Origin: JAVJQS01 sp040218815
GTDB taxonomy: Bacteria > Bacteroidota > Bacteroidia > Flavobacteriales_E > Vicingaceae
NCBI GenBank assembly: GCA_040218815.1
Contig: JAVJQS010000001.1
Location: 1-64,000, forward strand
Direction: 5' to 3'
DNA: 64,000 nt
How positions within the stretch are numbered: the first letter of the stretch is position 1; each line of letters opens with the position of its first letter. The position numbers and the translations under genes are program-made. Of the stretch, positions 26,451 to 35,581 are shown piece after piece. The notes under the pieces were generated by a model. That model was not told where the DNA came from, made no database searches, and saw only the letters and a list, made by a program, of their open reading frames with translations.

Positions 26451-28001
26451 ATGAAACGAATTACACTCTTACTTTCTTTTTTTATCGCTTTGTTTTCTTG
26501 CGTGGCCCAAATTAGTCCGCAATCAAAGAAAGTAACGGAGAAGTTTTTCCCTGACCCTGATATTACCATCAATACTCCGGCTTTTGAGAAAAAAAGAGGC
26601 TATACCAGTTATGAAGAACTGCTCGTGTTTTTAAACAAACAAATTAATGCTCATAAGGACATTATGAGTATGAAATTTATTGGAACAAGCCAAAAAGGCA
26701 AAGAGATTCCAATGGTTCACCTCAACAAGAAAAACAGCGATACCAATAAGGTGAAGGTATGGATTCAAGGCGGCTTACATGGAAATGAGATGGGTAGCAC
26801 CGAGAGTGTGTTGTACCTCATCGATCAGCTTTTAAATAATAATGAATACACTTATCTACTCGATAAATTAGAAATTAAGCTCGTTCCTATGGCCAATATC
26901 GATGGCTATGAGAAAGAAAGTCGATATGCTGCCAATGGATTGGATTTAAATCGAGACCAAACAAAACTCAACATTCAGGAGAGTGTGTATTTAAAACAAG
27001 CTTTCAGTGATTTTGGTGCAGAAGTAGCTTTAGACTTGCACGAATATCGACCTTACCGTAGAGATTTTACTTACATGAGCACTTATGGAATTACTTCCAT
27101 TTACGATGCTATGTTTTTATATTCAGGTAACTTAAACGTTCCTGAAAACTTGAGAAAATATACCAAAGAGCGTTTTGTAAGTGCTGCAGAAAAAGTACTG
27201 GATGAGCATGATTTAATTCATCACGATTACATGAGCACTGGCAAAATCTTTGGAGAAATTCACTTCAAACAAGGTTCCGAAAACTCACGTTCCAGTGCGA
27301 CTTCTTATGCCCTTACCAATGCTGTTTCAAGTCTGATTGAGGTGAGAGGTGTTGGAATTAATAAAACTTCTTTCAAAAGAAGGGTTCAAACTGCTTTTCT
27401 CATCTCAATGTCCTATTTAAAAACAGCCTATGATCATGCGGAAGAGCTTAGGGAAGAAATTGCAAAAGCGGAAGCAGCAATGATTCCAGCCACAGCTAAA
27501 ACTAAAAAGAAAATATACACCGACACCATAAAAGCAATCGATTTAGACAAGAATGAAGCGATTGACATGGAAGTAAAAATGAGTGATGCCTTGCAATTAA
27601 CCCCTTTATTGCAAAGAGAGCGAGCAGAAGCCTATGTTATACTTCCTGAAGAAAGAGGCATTATTGAACGTTTAGAAATTCTCGGATTGAAGATCACTTT
27701 CTTAGAAGAAGAGAAAACTTTGGAACTCGAAGCCTATACCGTGCTAGAATATGAACGGGAAGCGGAGAAATATGAAGGGGTGAATAGACAAACAGTAGTT
27801 ACTGAACTAAAACCCATTAGCAAAACCTTTCCCAAAGGAACAGCCATTGTAAGAATGGACCAATCCAATGCAAATCTTGCCATGGAGGTATTAGAGCCTG
27901 AGGTAATGAATAGCTTCATAAGTTTTGAAGTAATTGAAACTGAAAAAGGAGCCGAGCTTCCCATTTATAGACTTACAAAAAAAGACCCATCAATAAGATG
28001 A
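26451..28001 (+). CDS. M14 family zinc carboxypeptidase
   Basis: A 516-residue exported metallopeptidase. The zinc site is visible as GGLHGNEMGSTE (His and Glu of HxxE) with the third ligand probably in VALDLHEYRP; the substrate-site NGLDLNRDQ (the 'NPNRNF'-like Arg/Asn loop) is also present. Residues 1-20 are a signal peptide whose FSCVAQ could be read as a lipobox or as a signal peptidase I site. The last 170 residues are a C-terminal extension. It would release amino acids or shorten peptides outside the inner membrane, fitting a peptide-use operon. One base separates it from the porin gene. Confidence 0.85.
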   Translation: MKRITLLLSFFIALFSCVAQISPQSKKVTEKFFPDPDITINTPAFEKKRGYTSYEELLVFLNKQINAHKDIMSMKFIGTSQKGKEIPMVHLNKKNSDTNKVKVWIQGGLHGNEMGSTESVLYLIDQLLNNNEYTYLLDKLEIKLVPMANIDGYEKESRYAANGLDLNRDQTKLNIQESVYLKQAFSDFGAEVALDLHEYRPYRRDFTYMSTYGITSIYDAMFLYSGNLNVPENLRKYTKERFVSAAEKVLDEHDLIHHDYMSTGKIFGEIHFKQGSENSRSSATSYALTNAVSSLIEVRGVGINKTSFKRRVQTAFLISMSYLKTAYDHAEELREEIAKAEAAMIPATAKTKKKIYTDTIKAIDLDKNEAIDMEVKMSDALQLTPLLQRERAEAYVILPEERGIIERLEILGLKITFLEEEKTLELEAYTVLEYEREAEKYEGVNRQTVVTELKPISKTFPKGTAIVRMDQSNANLAMEVLEPEVMNSFISFEVIETEKGAELPIYRLTKKDPSIR

Positions 28002-29251
28002 ATACTATGAAAAATAAATTTACATCCCTTATTTGCTGTGCATTCTTACTTGCATCGAGCAGTGCAATTGCTCAAGATGATAGCACAGAAGTTAATTTAG
28101 AAACAAGCTTTGAGTTGGGTAGCGGCCTCAACTTCAACTTCAATGAAGGAGCCTATCAATTCAAAATTGGTGGAATGATTCAGCCCACCTTTGCTTATGA
28201 GCAAACGGAAGATTTTGACCCCGATTATTTCATGAATGCGAAGCGAAGCTATTTTAACATTTCGGGAAAGGCAGTAAAGGAAAAAGTGAGCTTCTTTTTG
28301 CAGACTGACTTTAGCTTGAATGATCCTTTGCTTGATGCTTGGATAGCCTTTCACCTCACGGAAAATTTCAACATTACTGTTGGACAAAAGCAAACCATTG
28401 CAAACAACCGAGAAATGCAAATCATGGAAACCTTTTTACAATTCCCAGAACGAAGCTTGTTAAGCAGATCGCTGAGCAACTCAGGTAGAGAGTTCGGTGT
28501 ATACTTAGACTATTCCCTAGGCTTTGGTGATATGGTGTTAAAGCCGCAGGTGGCGGTAACTTCTGGCGACGGAAGAAACTCGTTTGGGTCTGACTCTAGA
28601 GATGTTGACTTAGGTGGATTCAAATATGCAGGGCGGTTGGATTTTTATCCATTGGGTGAATTTTCTGAAGGAAATGGGCACTTGATTGCCGATTTAATGC
28701 ACGAAGAAAGCCTAAAACTGGTCATTGGAGGAGCAGCAAGCTTTAATGATGGCGCAAGCAATGAAGTTGGCGAAGGCCATGGTGAGTTTTTATTATACAA
28801 TGCCGATGGAGATCAGCAGCTTCCTGACTACAGACAGTTATATGGCGACTTATTGGTGAAGTACATGGGATTCTCACTATTGGGAGAATACGCGATTGCA
28901 ACAGCCACAAATTTAGATGGTACGTTTAAAGACATTGCAGGAACAAGCGAATTAGAAGCAACTGAAATTAGTGAATACCTCGCCTTAGGCTCTGCGCTAA
29001 ATGTGCAAGTGGGTTATGTTACTAAAAGCGGTTACGCTGCTGATTTTAGCTACTCTACCACTACTCCAGAGTTTGATGAAAATCCGAGTACACAATTAAG
29101 AGAAATGGATGCCATTCGTTTAGGGTTTTCAAAGTATTTTAAAGCCAACAGCTTGAAATTGCAAACAGCCATTTCTTCCATCAATGACAATTCAGGTCCT
29201 GAAACAGTTAATACCATTAGAGGAGAGCTGCTGTTATCTTTAGTTTTTTAG
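27998..29251 (+). CDS. OprO/OprP-type outer-membrane porin (second of two)
   Basis: A 417-residue exported porin of the same family as the one at 25091 (YQFKIGGMIQPTFAYEQ, NAKRSYFNISGKAVKEKV, TVGQKQTIANNREMQ, ending LLLSLVF). The signal peptide ends AIAQ. The two barrels are clearly paralogous but diverged, so they may pass different solutes or work at different levels. Its ATG overlaps the M14 stop (ATGA), and it closes the co-directional run that begins at 20224. Confidence 0.87.
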   Translation: MNTMKNKFTSLICCAFLLASSSAIAQDDSTEVNLETSFELGSGLNFNFNEGAYQFKIGGMIQPTFAYEQTEDFDPDYFMNAKRSYFNISGKAVKEKVSFFLQTDFSLNDPLLDAWIAFHLTENFNITVGQKQTIANNREMQIMETFLQFPERSLLSRSLSNSGREFGVYLDYSLGFGDMVLKPQVAVTSGDGRNSFGSDSRDVDLGGFKYAGRLDFYPLGEFSEGNGHLIADLMHEESLKLVIGGAASFNDGASNEVGEGHGEFLLYNADGDQQLPDYRQLYGDLLVKYMGFSLLGEYAIATATNLDGTFKDIAGTSELEATEISEYLALGSALNVQVGYVTKSGYAADFSYSTTTPEFDENPSTQLREMDAIRLGFSKYFKANSLKLQTAISSINDNSGPETVNTIRGELLLSLVF

Positions 29252-29375
29252 GACTACTTGTTCTTAGGAGTTAAGTTATGCTGCAATTAAATGGGCTTGA
29301 TTAAGATTATCGAGTGGCAGATTATTCCCCACTTCCCTAATCTAAACGTATCTTGCAGGCTCTAAAAGCAGCACT

Positions 29376-30710
29376 GTGAATTCTTTTGACCACTTCAACC
29401 TCTCCACTCCCTTAAGAAACGCCTTAGATGATTTGGGTTTTAGCAGCCCTACTCCTATTCAAGAAGAGGCATTTCCCATCATCCGCTCAGGGAAAAACAC
29501 CATTGGTATTTCTCAAACAGGTACCGGAAAAACCCTTGCTTTTATGTTGCCCATTCTGCAAGACTTAGAGTATTCTGAGCAATTGGCACCACGAGTATTG
29601 GTATTGGTTCCTACACGGGAGTTGGTGGTTCAAATTACCGAACAAATCAAGTTATTTTCCAAATACATTAACCTTCGGGTATTGTCGATTTATGGAGGAA
29701 CAAACATCAACACCCAAAAGAAGGCCGTGCATGCTGGAAGTGATGTTATTGTAGCCACACCGGGCAGGTTGTATGATATTGTTGCTGATGGGGTATTAAA
29801 ATTAAAATCTGTTCGAAAACTGGTGATTGATGAGATTGATGTGATGCTCGATTTGGGTTTTCGCTTTCAACTGAATAACCTCTTTGAGTTGTTGCCAAAG
29901 AACCGACAGAACATATTGTTTTCTGCCACCATGACGGAAGAGATAGATCAATTGATTCAAGACTATTTTATCGCCCCTGAAAAAATATCCATTGCGGTAA
30001 GTGGAACACGCTTAGAAAACATAGACCAAAGTTGTTATCCCGTTCCTAACTTTTACACCAAAGTAAATTTGCTGATTGATTTGGTGAAGGACAAGGAAAC
30101 TTTTTCTAAGGTGCTGATTTTTGTTTCTGGTAAACGGAATGCCGACCGAATTTTTGAGAAGCTGAGTGAAGTAATGGGTGACGAACTGGGCATTATTCAT
30201 TCTAACAAAACACAAAATTTCAGATTAAAAGCCATTGAAAAATTTGAGGAAGGCATTAGCCGGGTGCTCATTAGCACCGATGTGATGTCGCGGGGCTTGG
30301 ATTTAGATAAAATCTCTCATGTAATGAATTTTGATGTTTCTGCCTTTCCTGAAAATTACATGCACCGTATTGGCAGAACAGGACGTGCGGAGCAAGAAGG
30401 AAAAACCATTTTGTTGTACACCCCAGCAGAAAAAGAAGCCAAGGCTGCCATTGAAGCCTTAATGGATTATAAAATCCCTGAATTACCCTTCCCTGAGCAC
30501 ATTGAAATTTCTACCCAGCGCACCCCAGCGGAGCGACCAGCAGGTTATGTATATAAAAACCAAGACCGGAATTTGAAAGAGAAAACCGGTGGCGCCAGTT
30601 TTCATGAAAAGAAGGCCAAAAACAAAAAGACCAACCAAGGAGGTTCTTACAAACGCAAAATGGCGGAAAAGTACAGCAAACCCAAAACAAGAGGGGGACG
30701 GAAGAAGTAA
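29376..30710 (+). CDS. DEAD-box ATP-dependent RNA helicase (RhlE-like)
   Basis: A 444-residue RNA helicase with the ordered motifs: Q motif (GFSSPTPIQ), motif I (SQTGTGKT), Ia (PTRELV), Ib (TPGRL), II as DEID instead of DEAD, III (SAT), and in domain 2 STDVMSRGLD and HRIGRTGR. A basic Lys/Arg-rich tail (residues about 390-444) is expected to bind RNA. DEID in place of DEAD still carries the essential D-E pair. The start codon is GTG at 29376 (MNSFDHFNLS). Probable role in ribosome assembly or RNA turnover. It borders the defence-like island but reads as a housekeeping gene. Confidence 0.92.
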   Translation: MNSFDHFNLSTPLRNALDDLGFSSPTPIQEEAFPIIRSGKNTIGISQTGTGKTLAFMLPILQDLEYSEQLAPRVLVLVPTRELVVQITEQIKLFSKYINLRVLSIYGGTNINTQKKAVHAGSDVIVATPGRLYDIVADGVLKLKSVRKLVIDEIDVMLDLGFRFQLNNLFELLPKNRQNILFSATMTEEIDQLIQDYFIAPEKISIAVSGTRLENIDQSCYPVPNFYTKVNLLIDLVKDKETFSKVLIFVSGKRNADRIFEKLSEVMGDELGIIHSNKTQNFRLKAIEKFEEGISRVLISTDVMSRGLDLDKISHVMNFDVSAFPENYMHRIGRTGRAEQEGKTILLYTPAEKEAKAAIEALMDYKIPELPFPEHIEISTQRTPAERPAGYVYKNQDRNLKEKTGGASFHEKKAKNKKTNQGGSYKRKMAEKYSKPKTRGGRKK

Positions 30711-30820
30711 AACGAAGAAAGTGTTTTAAAAAGACTATACTTGTTTTTACAATAAACAATACTAACAAAACTGCTTAATATAATTTTTTAAAATACAAAT
30801 AACTATCTTGTATAAGTTGA
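30711..30820. other. Spacer between helicase gene and the accessory island
   Basis: Very AT-rich, no hairpin terminator of note and no gene. Confidence 0.4.
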
Positions 30821-30828
30821 TATATTTG
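30821..30828 (+). promoter_or_regulatory. -7 box (TATATTTG) in front of the accessory island
   Basis: Perfect TAnnTTTG. It lies about 240 bases before the methyltransferase ATG and just before the HTH remnant, so the operon transcript would include that remnant. Confidence 0.4.
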
Positions 30829-30850
30829 CTTAAAACACAAATAATTTGGT

Positions 30851-31069
30851 CAAAGCGGAAATTAACTGAATTTAGCTTACCCTTGCAGAAACAAGAAGCA
30901 AAAAACAAAAGCTGGTGAGCAAATCGAAAAAGATGAGTCAACCATTTTGCACTGGTTTAATAAAGATAGACTACCATCACTCCAAAGCCTTGTTAAATTA
31001 GCAAAGGTCCTAGATGCTGGTGTCTGTGAATTGTTATACTCAACAAAGACTTCTTTTAACCAAATATGA
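30851..31069 (+). pseudogene. Frameshifted Cro/C1-type HTH regulator upstream of the methyltransferase
   Basis: Two frames together read as a small HTH protein. One frame gives LQKQEAKNKSW up to a TGA at 30916-30918. The next frame continues EQIEKDESTILHWFNKDRL, then SLQSLVKLAKVLDAGVCELL and STKTSFNQI, ending at 31069. This matches the HTH proteins that often precede cytosine methyltransferase genes in Bacteroidota (…NKWLAEQIG…QPSLETL…IAKxLDVDxxELL). About 5 bases seem lost near 30914-30917. No ATG is seen in either frame. Its TGA overlaps the methyltransferase ATG (ATGA), as in a formerly coupled pair. Confidence 0.65.
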
Positions 31070-32295
31070 GCGAAAAAAAAACATATATTGACTTATTTGC
31101 AGGCTGTGGCGGTCTCTCACTGGGTTTATTTAACTCTGGTCACTGGAAAGGCAAGTTTGCAATAGAAAAAAGCCCTGATGCTTTTAAAACCTTGAAGCAT
31201 AATTTAATTGAAAATAATAATCATTTTGACTGGCCAAATTGGTTACCAAAATCAAGTCATGATATCAATCAGATCATTAAAATTCACCCTGATGAGTTAA
31301 AAACCTTAAGAGGAAAAGTTGATATGGTTGCTGGTGGGCCACCTTGCCAAGGATTCTCAACAGCTGGAAAAAGAATTGAAAATGATTCAAGAAATAAATT
31401 GATAAAATCATACATCAATTTTATTAGGCACGTTCAGCCAAAAGTTATCTTTTTTGAAAATGTAAAGGGCTTCACGCAAAAATTTGATAAAAATAAAATT
31501 CAAGGAAAAGTATATTCCGATTATGTAAAAAGTGCTCTAGAATACACATCAAAGAAGGGAGAGTATCTTGGTTATAAAGTAGAAGGGAAACTTGTTGACT
31601 TTTCGGAGTATGGAGTTCCACAAAAAAGAACTCGCTTTATTTTGGTCGGTATAAGAAAAGATATCACAAAAGAAACTAAACCTATTGAGTTCTTTAATTC
31701 AATAAAGCAAGAAAGAGAGAAATTCTTAATTCAAAAAGGGATTGGCTTAACTAATAGCTTAGAAGATGCAATTTCTGATTTATTAAGGACAAATGAAACA
31801 GTATCACCTGATACAAAATCATTTAGTGCAGGACTCTATAATGAATCAAAATCTAGCTATCAAAAATTACTTAAAGGTGATTTTAACAAAGCCATTCCTG
31901 ACAGTCATAGGTTTGCTAAACACAATAAGTCTACTCTAGAAAAGTTTAAGTACATTCTAGAACATGCAGATAAAAACAAGACATTATCAAATGAGATAAA
32001 GGAAAGGTTTAATCTTAAAAAAAGAACAATTATTCCTTTATCTGGCAATAAGCCTACTCCAACAATTACCACTTTACCAGACGATTATATACATTATTGT
32101 GAACCCAGAATTTTCACCGTACGCGAATATGCTAGAATACAATCTTTTAATGATTGGTATGAATTTAAAGGAAAATATACAACTGGAGGAAAAAGAAGAA
32201 AACAAGAAGTTCCTAGATATTCCCAAATTGGAAATGCAATTCCACCCTTATTTGGTGAGCAAGCTGGTGTCACTCTAAATAAAATTATAGGATAA
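31066..32295 (+). CDS. DNA (cytosine-5-)-methyltransferase
   Basis: A 409-residue C5-cytosine DNA methyltransferase. Motifs in order: I DLFAGCGGLSLGL (residue 9 on), IV GGPPCQGFSTAG with catalytic Cys94, VI FFENVKGF (Glu131), VIII VPQKRTRFILVG, a variable target-recognition region at about 210-330, IX VREYARIQSF and X QIGNAIPP. The target sequence cannot be read from the protein. No restriction nuclease or vsr gene is adjacent. It starts the tightly packed island: its stop overlaps the next ATG by one base (TAATG). Confidence 0.95.
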   Translation: MSEKKTYIDLFAGCGGLSLGLFNSGHWKGKFAIEKSPDAFKTLKHNLIENNNHFDWPNWLPKSSHDINQIIKIHPDELKTLRGKVDMVAGGPPCQGFSTAGKRIENDSRNKLIKSYINFIRHVQPKVIFFENVKGFTQKFDKNKIQGKVYSDYVKSALEYTSKKGEYLGYKVEGKLVDFSEYGVPQKRTRFILVGIRKDITKETKPIEFFNSIKQEREKFLIQKGIGLTNSLEDAISDLLRTNETVSPDTKSFSAGLYNESKSSYQKLLKGDFNKAIPDSHRFAKHNKSTLEKFKYILEHADKNKTLSNEIKERFNLKKRTIIPLSGNKPTPTITTLPDDYIHYCEPRIFTVREYARIQSFNDWYEFKGKYTTGGKRRKQEVPRYSQIGNAIPPLFGEQAGVTLNKIIG

Positions 32296-34886
32296 TGGCT
32301 GAACAAAATGATTTACATTTTAAAACTAATGTTCAGCTAAAGAGCATCATTGGTAAAGACCTTATTAATGATGATAACATAGCCATTTTAGAATTGGTCA
32401 AGAATTCCTTTGATGCAGATGCGAAACAGGTTAAGGTGAATTACTTTAACTTAAAAAATAATGATGATAAGAATGTAGACTATTTTTCATCCAACACTTC
32501 ACGATTAATAATTCAAGATGATGGTATCGGGATGGACATAAATGACATTCGAGATAAATGGCTCAATATTGCTTATTCCGAAAAGAAGACGAATAAAACT
32601 CGGCATAAACGGAGAATGGCTGGTGCAAAGGGTGTTGGTAGATTTTCTTGCGATCGACTTGGCGAGTATCTTAATTTATTTGCAAAAACAAAAAAAGACT
32701 CAAACTATTACAAGCTTACCATAGATTGGAAGAAATTTGAGATTGAGGATGAAGACAAGGAAATTCAATCGATACCCTTAAAATATGAAACATTAACTCC
32801 GCATGAATACCAAGCCTTAGGATTTTCAAATTTCGAACACGGAGTATTACTGGAAATAATAAAATTAAGAAGTAACTGGGCTTATCCGCTATTAGACAAA
32901 AATGGAAATGTGACAGACTGGGATGTCTCCAAATTTGTTGAATTAAAGAAGTACCTAGAAAAACTAATTAATCCTAATCAAGCTTTTGAAAGTAATGATT
33001 TTGGAGTGTATATAGATGCTCCAGAATTTCAAACGGAAAATAACTTACTTGATACCAATTCAAAATTCATTGGCAAAGTCGAAAATAGAATTTTCGAACA
33101 TCTAGACTTTAAAACTACTAGTGTGGAAACTTATGTTACTGATGGAGGAAATGAGTTATTCACCGAATTAAAAGATAAAGGAGAAACTATTTTTTGGATA
33201 AGAGAAAAAAATCCCTTTTACCCAGAAATAACCAATGCAAAAGCTACTGTATATTATTTAAGTCCATACGCTAAATCTTTTTTTACAAAACAAACAGGTA
33301 TAAGATCAGTCGATTATGGTTCAATATTTTTATTCATTAACGGCTTTCGAGTTCCACCTTATGGAGAATTAGGGAATGATTGGCTAGGCCTAGACCAAAG
33401 AAAAGCACAAGGGTATAGTAGAAATATTGGACTACGAGAATTAGTAGGTCAAATTGAAATACTTGATGAAGGAAATGAATTTCAAATAGTATCAAGTCGT
33501 GAAGGTATAGTCAAAAACGAAAGCTACAAAAGCCTAACACAGTCCGAGAAAAACAATAGTTTTTTTTTCAAAGCTTTTCGGAGGTTAGAGCGTTATGTGG
33601 TGGAAGGTTTAAATTGGGACAGTGCACCAGAGCACGAAGATTTATTAAAAATTCATAGGAAAATTGTTAGCGGAGAAACTACTGAAGAAGAATTAGAATA
33701 TTCCGAGGATTTAATAACGAAACAAAAAAGAGTTTACTCTACAATACACAATATTATTTCTGCAAAATCAAATGAAGTATTAGAGTTATACATAAACGAA
33801 AACCTTATAACCCAAAAGATTGAAGAAGAAAGAGAAGCCTCTGAAAGAGAATTCAATCAACTTATTGAAGACTTTAGCAACAAAAAAATTGATGCTGATA
33901 CATTAAATAAAATACTTCAGAAAAAAGCACAAGAGAATGAAGAGTTAGAAAAACAACTCAAAGAGTTTTCAAAGTACACTACTAGTGAGGCTACTTCTAA
34001 AGCTATTTTAGAATTACAGGATTATAAAAACACAATTGAGAAGCAGACCCTTTTAATTCAAGATTTACAAACTCAATTACTGGAGTTAAGACAACAAAAA
34101 GAAACTGCTGAAAAGTCTGCAACAACTCTAAAGGAGAAAGTCGACAAAGTTAAATCCGACCTATCAATTGAAATAGAAAAAAACCTTTATTTATTAGCAA
34201 CTAGAAGAACATTAAGTCCAGATGCAGATGGCTTGATTCATACTATTAAAATTAACAACGTAGAAGTTAGAGATGGCATTGAGAATATAATAGACGATCT
34301 TACAGAGAATGATTATGATGTTCAAGATTTAATAAAAAAACTAGGGTTTTTAAAAATTTGTGCTGAAAGGTCTTTAAAAATGGCTGAATTCGTAACACGA
34401 GCAGATTTAAAAGAAGATATCGAGAAAAAAGATGTTGATGTTGTTAAATATATTGTCGAGTATATATCACTTTATGGAGATACCTTTTCTGAGAATTTAG
34501 CTTTTTCATTTTCAAATAATCAAGTACAAATATCAAAAAAACTCAGTGTTTTGAATGTGTCAATTATACTGGACAATTTAATAAGCAATTCTGTAAAATG
34601 GGGTGCTGACAAGATTCAAATTGATTTTGAAAAAACCAATGATAAAAAGCTTGTAATGTTCTTTTCAGATAATGGAATTGGCCTTTCTGATAAATATATA
34701 AAGAATTCTGAAAGAATATTTGAATTATCTGTTCGTGATGTCCCCTCATCAGGATATGGTGGGTCGGGCATTGGATTATTCTACACTAAGAACTTACTTA
34801 ATGAAATGAATTGTGACATTGAATTTGTCGGAAATAAGGAAGTATTGTCTGGTGCTACATTCAAAATTACAATTAATACAATATGA
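32295..34886 (+). CDS. Double GHKL ATPase: MutL/MORC-like N terminus and histidine-kinase-like C terminus
   Basis: An 863-residue soluble protein with two ATPase modules. Residues 20-135: ILELVKNSFDADA (N box), IIQDDGIGMD and RMAGAKGVGRFSCDRLGE, as in HSP90/MutL/MORC-type ATPases (HATPase_c_3), followed by a transducer-like region ending near VSSREGIVKNE (about 400). Residues about 430-640 are charged and strongly coiled-coil. Residues 630-863 look like a histidine kinase: a helix with His649 (GLIHTIKINN) as possible phosphoacceptor, N box ILDNLISNS (759-767), FSDNGIGL (790-797) and GYGGSGIGLFYTKNLL (820-). No membrane segment is seen. Similar N-terminal ATPases accompany cytosine methylases in restriction-type loci. 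Overlaps the next gene by 4 bases. Confidence 0.85.
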   Translation: MAEQNDLHFKTNVQLKSIIGKDLINDDNIAILELVKNSFDADAKQVKVNYFNLKNNDDKNVDYFSSNTSRLIIQDDGIGMDINDIRDKWLNIAYSEKKTNKTRHKRRMAGAKGVGRFSCDRLGEYLNLFAKTKKDSNYYKLTIDWKKFEIEDEDKEIQSIPLKYETLTPHEYQALGFSNFEHGVLLEIIKLRSNWAYPLLDKNGNVTDWDVSKFVELKKYLEKLINPNQAFESNDFGVYIDAPEFQTENNLLDTNSKFIGKVENRIFEHLDFKTTSVETYVTDGGNELFTELKDKGETIFWIREKNPFYPEITNAKATVYYLSPYAKSFFTKQTGIRSVDYGSIFLFINGFRVPPYGELGNDWLGLDQRKAQGYSRNIGLRELVGQIEILDEGNEFQIVSSREGIVKNESYKSLTQSEKNNSFFFKAFRRLERYVVEGLNWDSAPEHEDLLKIHRKIVSGETTEEELEYSEDLITKQKRVYSTIHNIISAKSNEVLELYINENLITQKIEEEREASEREFNQLIEDFSNKKIDADTLNKILQKKAQENEELEKQLKEFSKYTTSEATSKAILELQDYKNTIEKQTLLIQDLQTQLLELRQQKETAEKSATTLKEKVDKVKSDLSIEIEKNLYLLATRRTLSPDADGLIHTIKINNVEVRDGIENIIDDLTENDYDVQDLIKKLGFLKICAERSLKMAEFVTRADLKEDIEKKDVDVVKYIVEYISLYGDTFSENLAFSFSNNQVQISKKLSVLNVSIILDNLISNSVKWGADKIQIDFEKTNDKKLVMFFSDNGIGLSDKYIKNSERIFELSVRDVPSSGYGGSGIGLFYTKNLLNEMNCDIEFVGNKEVLSGATFKITINTI

Positions 34887-35581
34887 GCGTTAAAAGATTA
34901 CTTTATATAGACGATAATAAAATCGACTCTCAAATTGAAAACCTAAGAACAAAACTCAAAAGACAAGGTTGCGAATTAAAAGAAACGTTTTTGCATCTGA
35001 ATGAGAGTTTCATGGCAAAAGATTCTCAAACACAAGAAACATTCCTGGAAAAAGGAAAGATACAAGCATTCATAAATGAAAATTATATGAATGAAAATTT
35101 TGATATAGTAGCCTCGGACTATGATTTTAAGGACAAAAGCATTGATGGTTTCGAACTTCTAAAATGGATAAAGAACGAAAGTACATCAAAGAAACATAAA
35201 TTAAGGAGGGCGAAATTTTGCTTATACTCTGCTGAACAAGACAAAGTTGCGAAAGAATTTAGTACTCCTAAACAAGTCAAGAAATTAATAAAACTAAGAA
35301 TTGATGATTTTATTGACAGAACAAGAATACCTGATGAAATAACTCAAATACTCCTTGCTCCTCAAAAAAGCTATTATTTCAAAAATCATATAGTCAATTA
35401 TTTAGAACAATTTGGAGATGAAAAATTCAAAAGTGTATTTCCAAAATTTAAAGAAATGACTCTTGCTGAAATTGCTCACGAAATAGATAAGGACTTACCA
35501 AATGGAATTGAATTTCAAAAATATTTGGTTGAGTTAACTGTTGCACATTTAGTTGAACTTAATAATTTTCCTAAAGAGTGA
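34883..35581 (+). CDS. Atypical receiver-domain protein
   Basis: A 232-residue protein whose first 150 residues read as a response-regulator receiver: strand RLLYIDDN (acidic pair D10-D11), FDIVASDYDF (likely phospho-acceptor D79, with D81 next), DGFELLKWIK, KFCLYSA (Ser116 in the Thr/Ser switch position) and a lysine-rich stretch (130-140) near the usual Lys site. Between the first and third strands lies an extra segment of about 35 residues, making the domain longer than normal. Residues 155-232 are helical with no DNA-binding motif that I recognise. Located directly after a kinase-like protein, it is the natural phosphorelay partner. GTGA overlap with the next gene. Confidence 0.7.
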   Translation: MSVKRLLYIDDNKIDSQIENLRTKLKRQGCELKETFLHLNESFMAKDSQTQETFLEKGKIQAFINENYMNENFDIVASDYDFKDKSIDGFELLKWIKNESTSKKHKLRRAKFCLYSAEQDKVAKEFSTPKQVKKLIKLRIDDFIDRTRIPDEITQILLAPQKSYYFKNHIVNYLEQFGDEKFKSVFPKFKEMTLAEIAHEIDKDLPNGIEFQKYLVELTVAHLVELNNFPKE

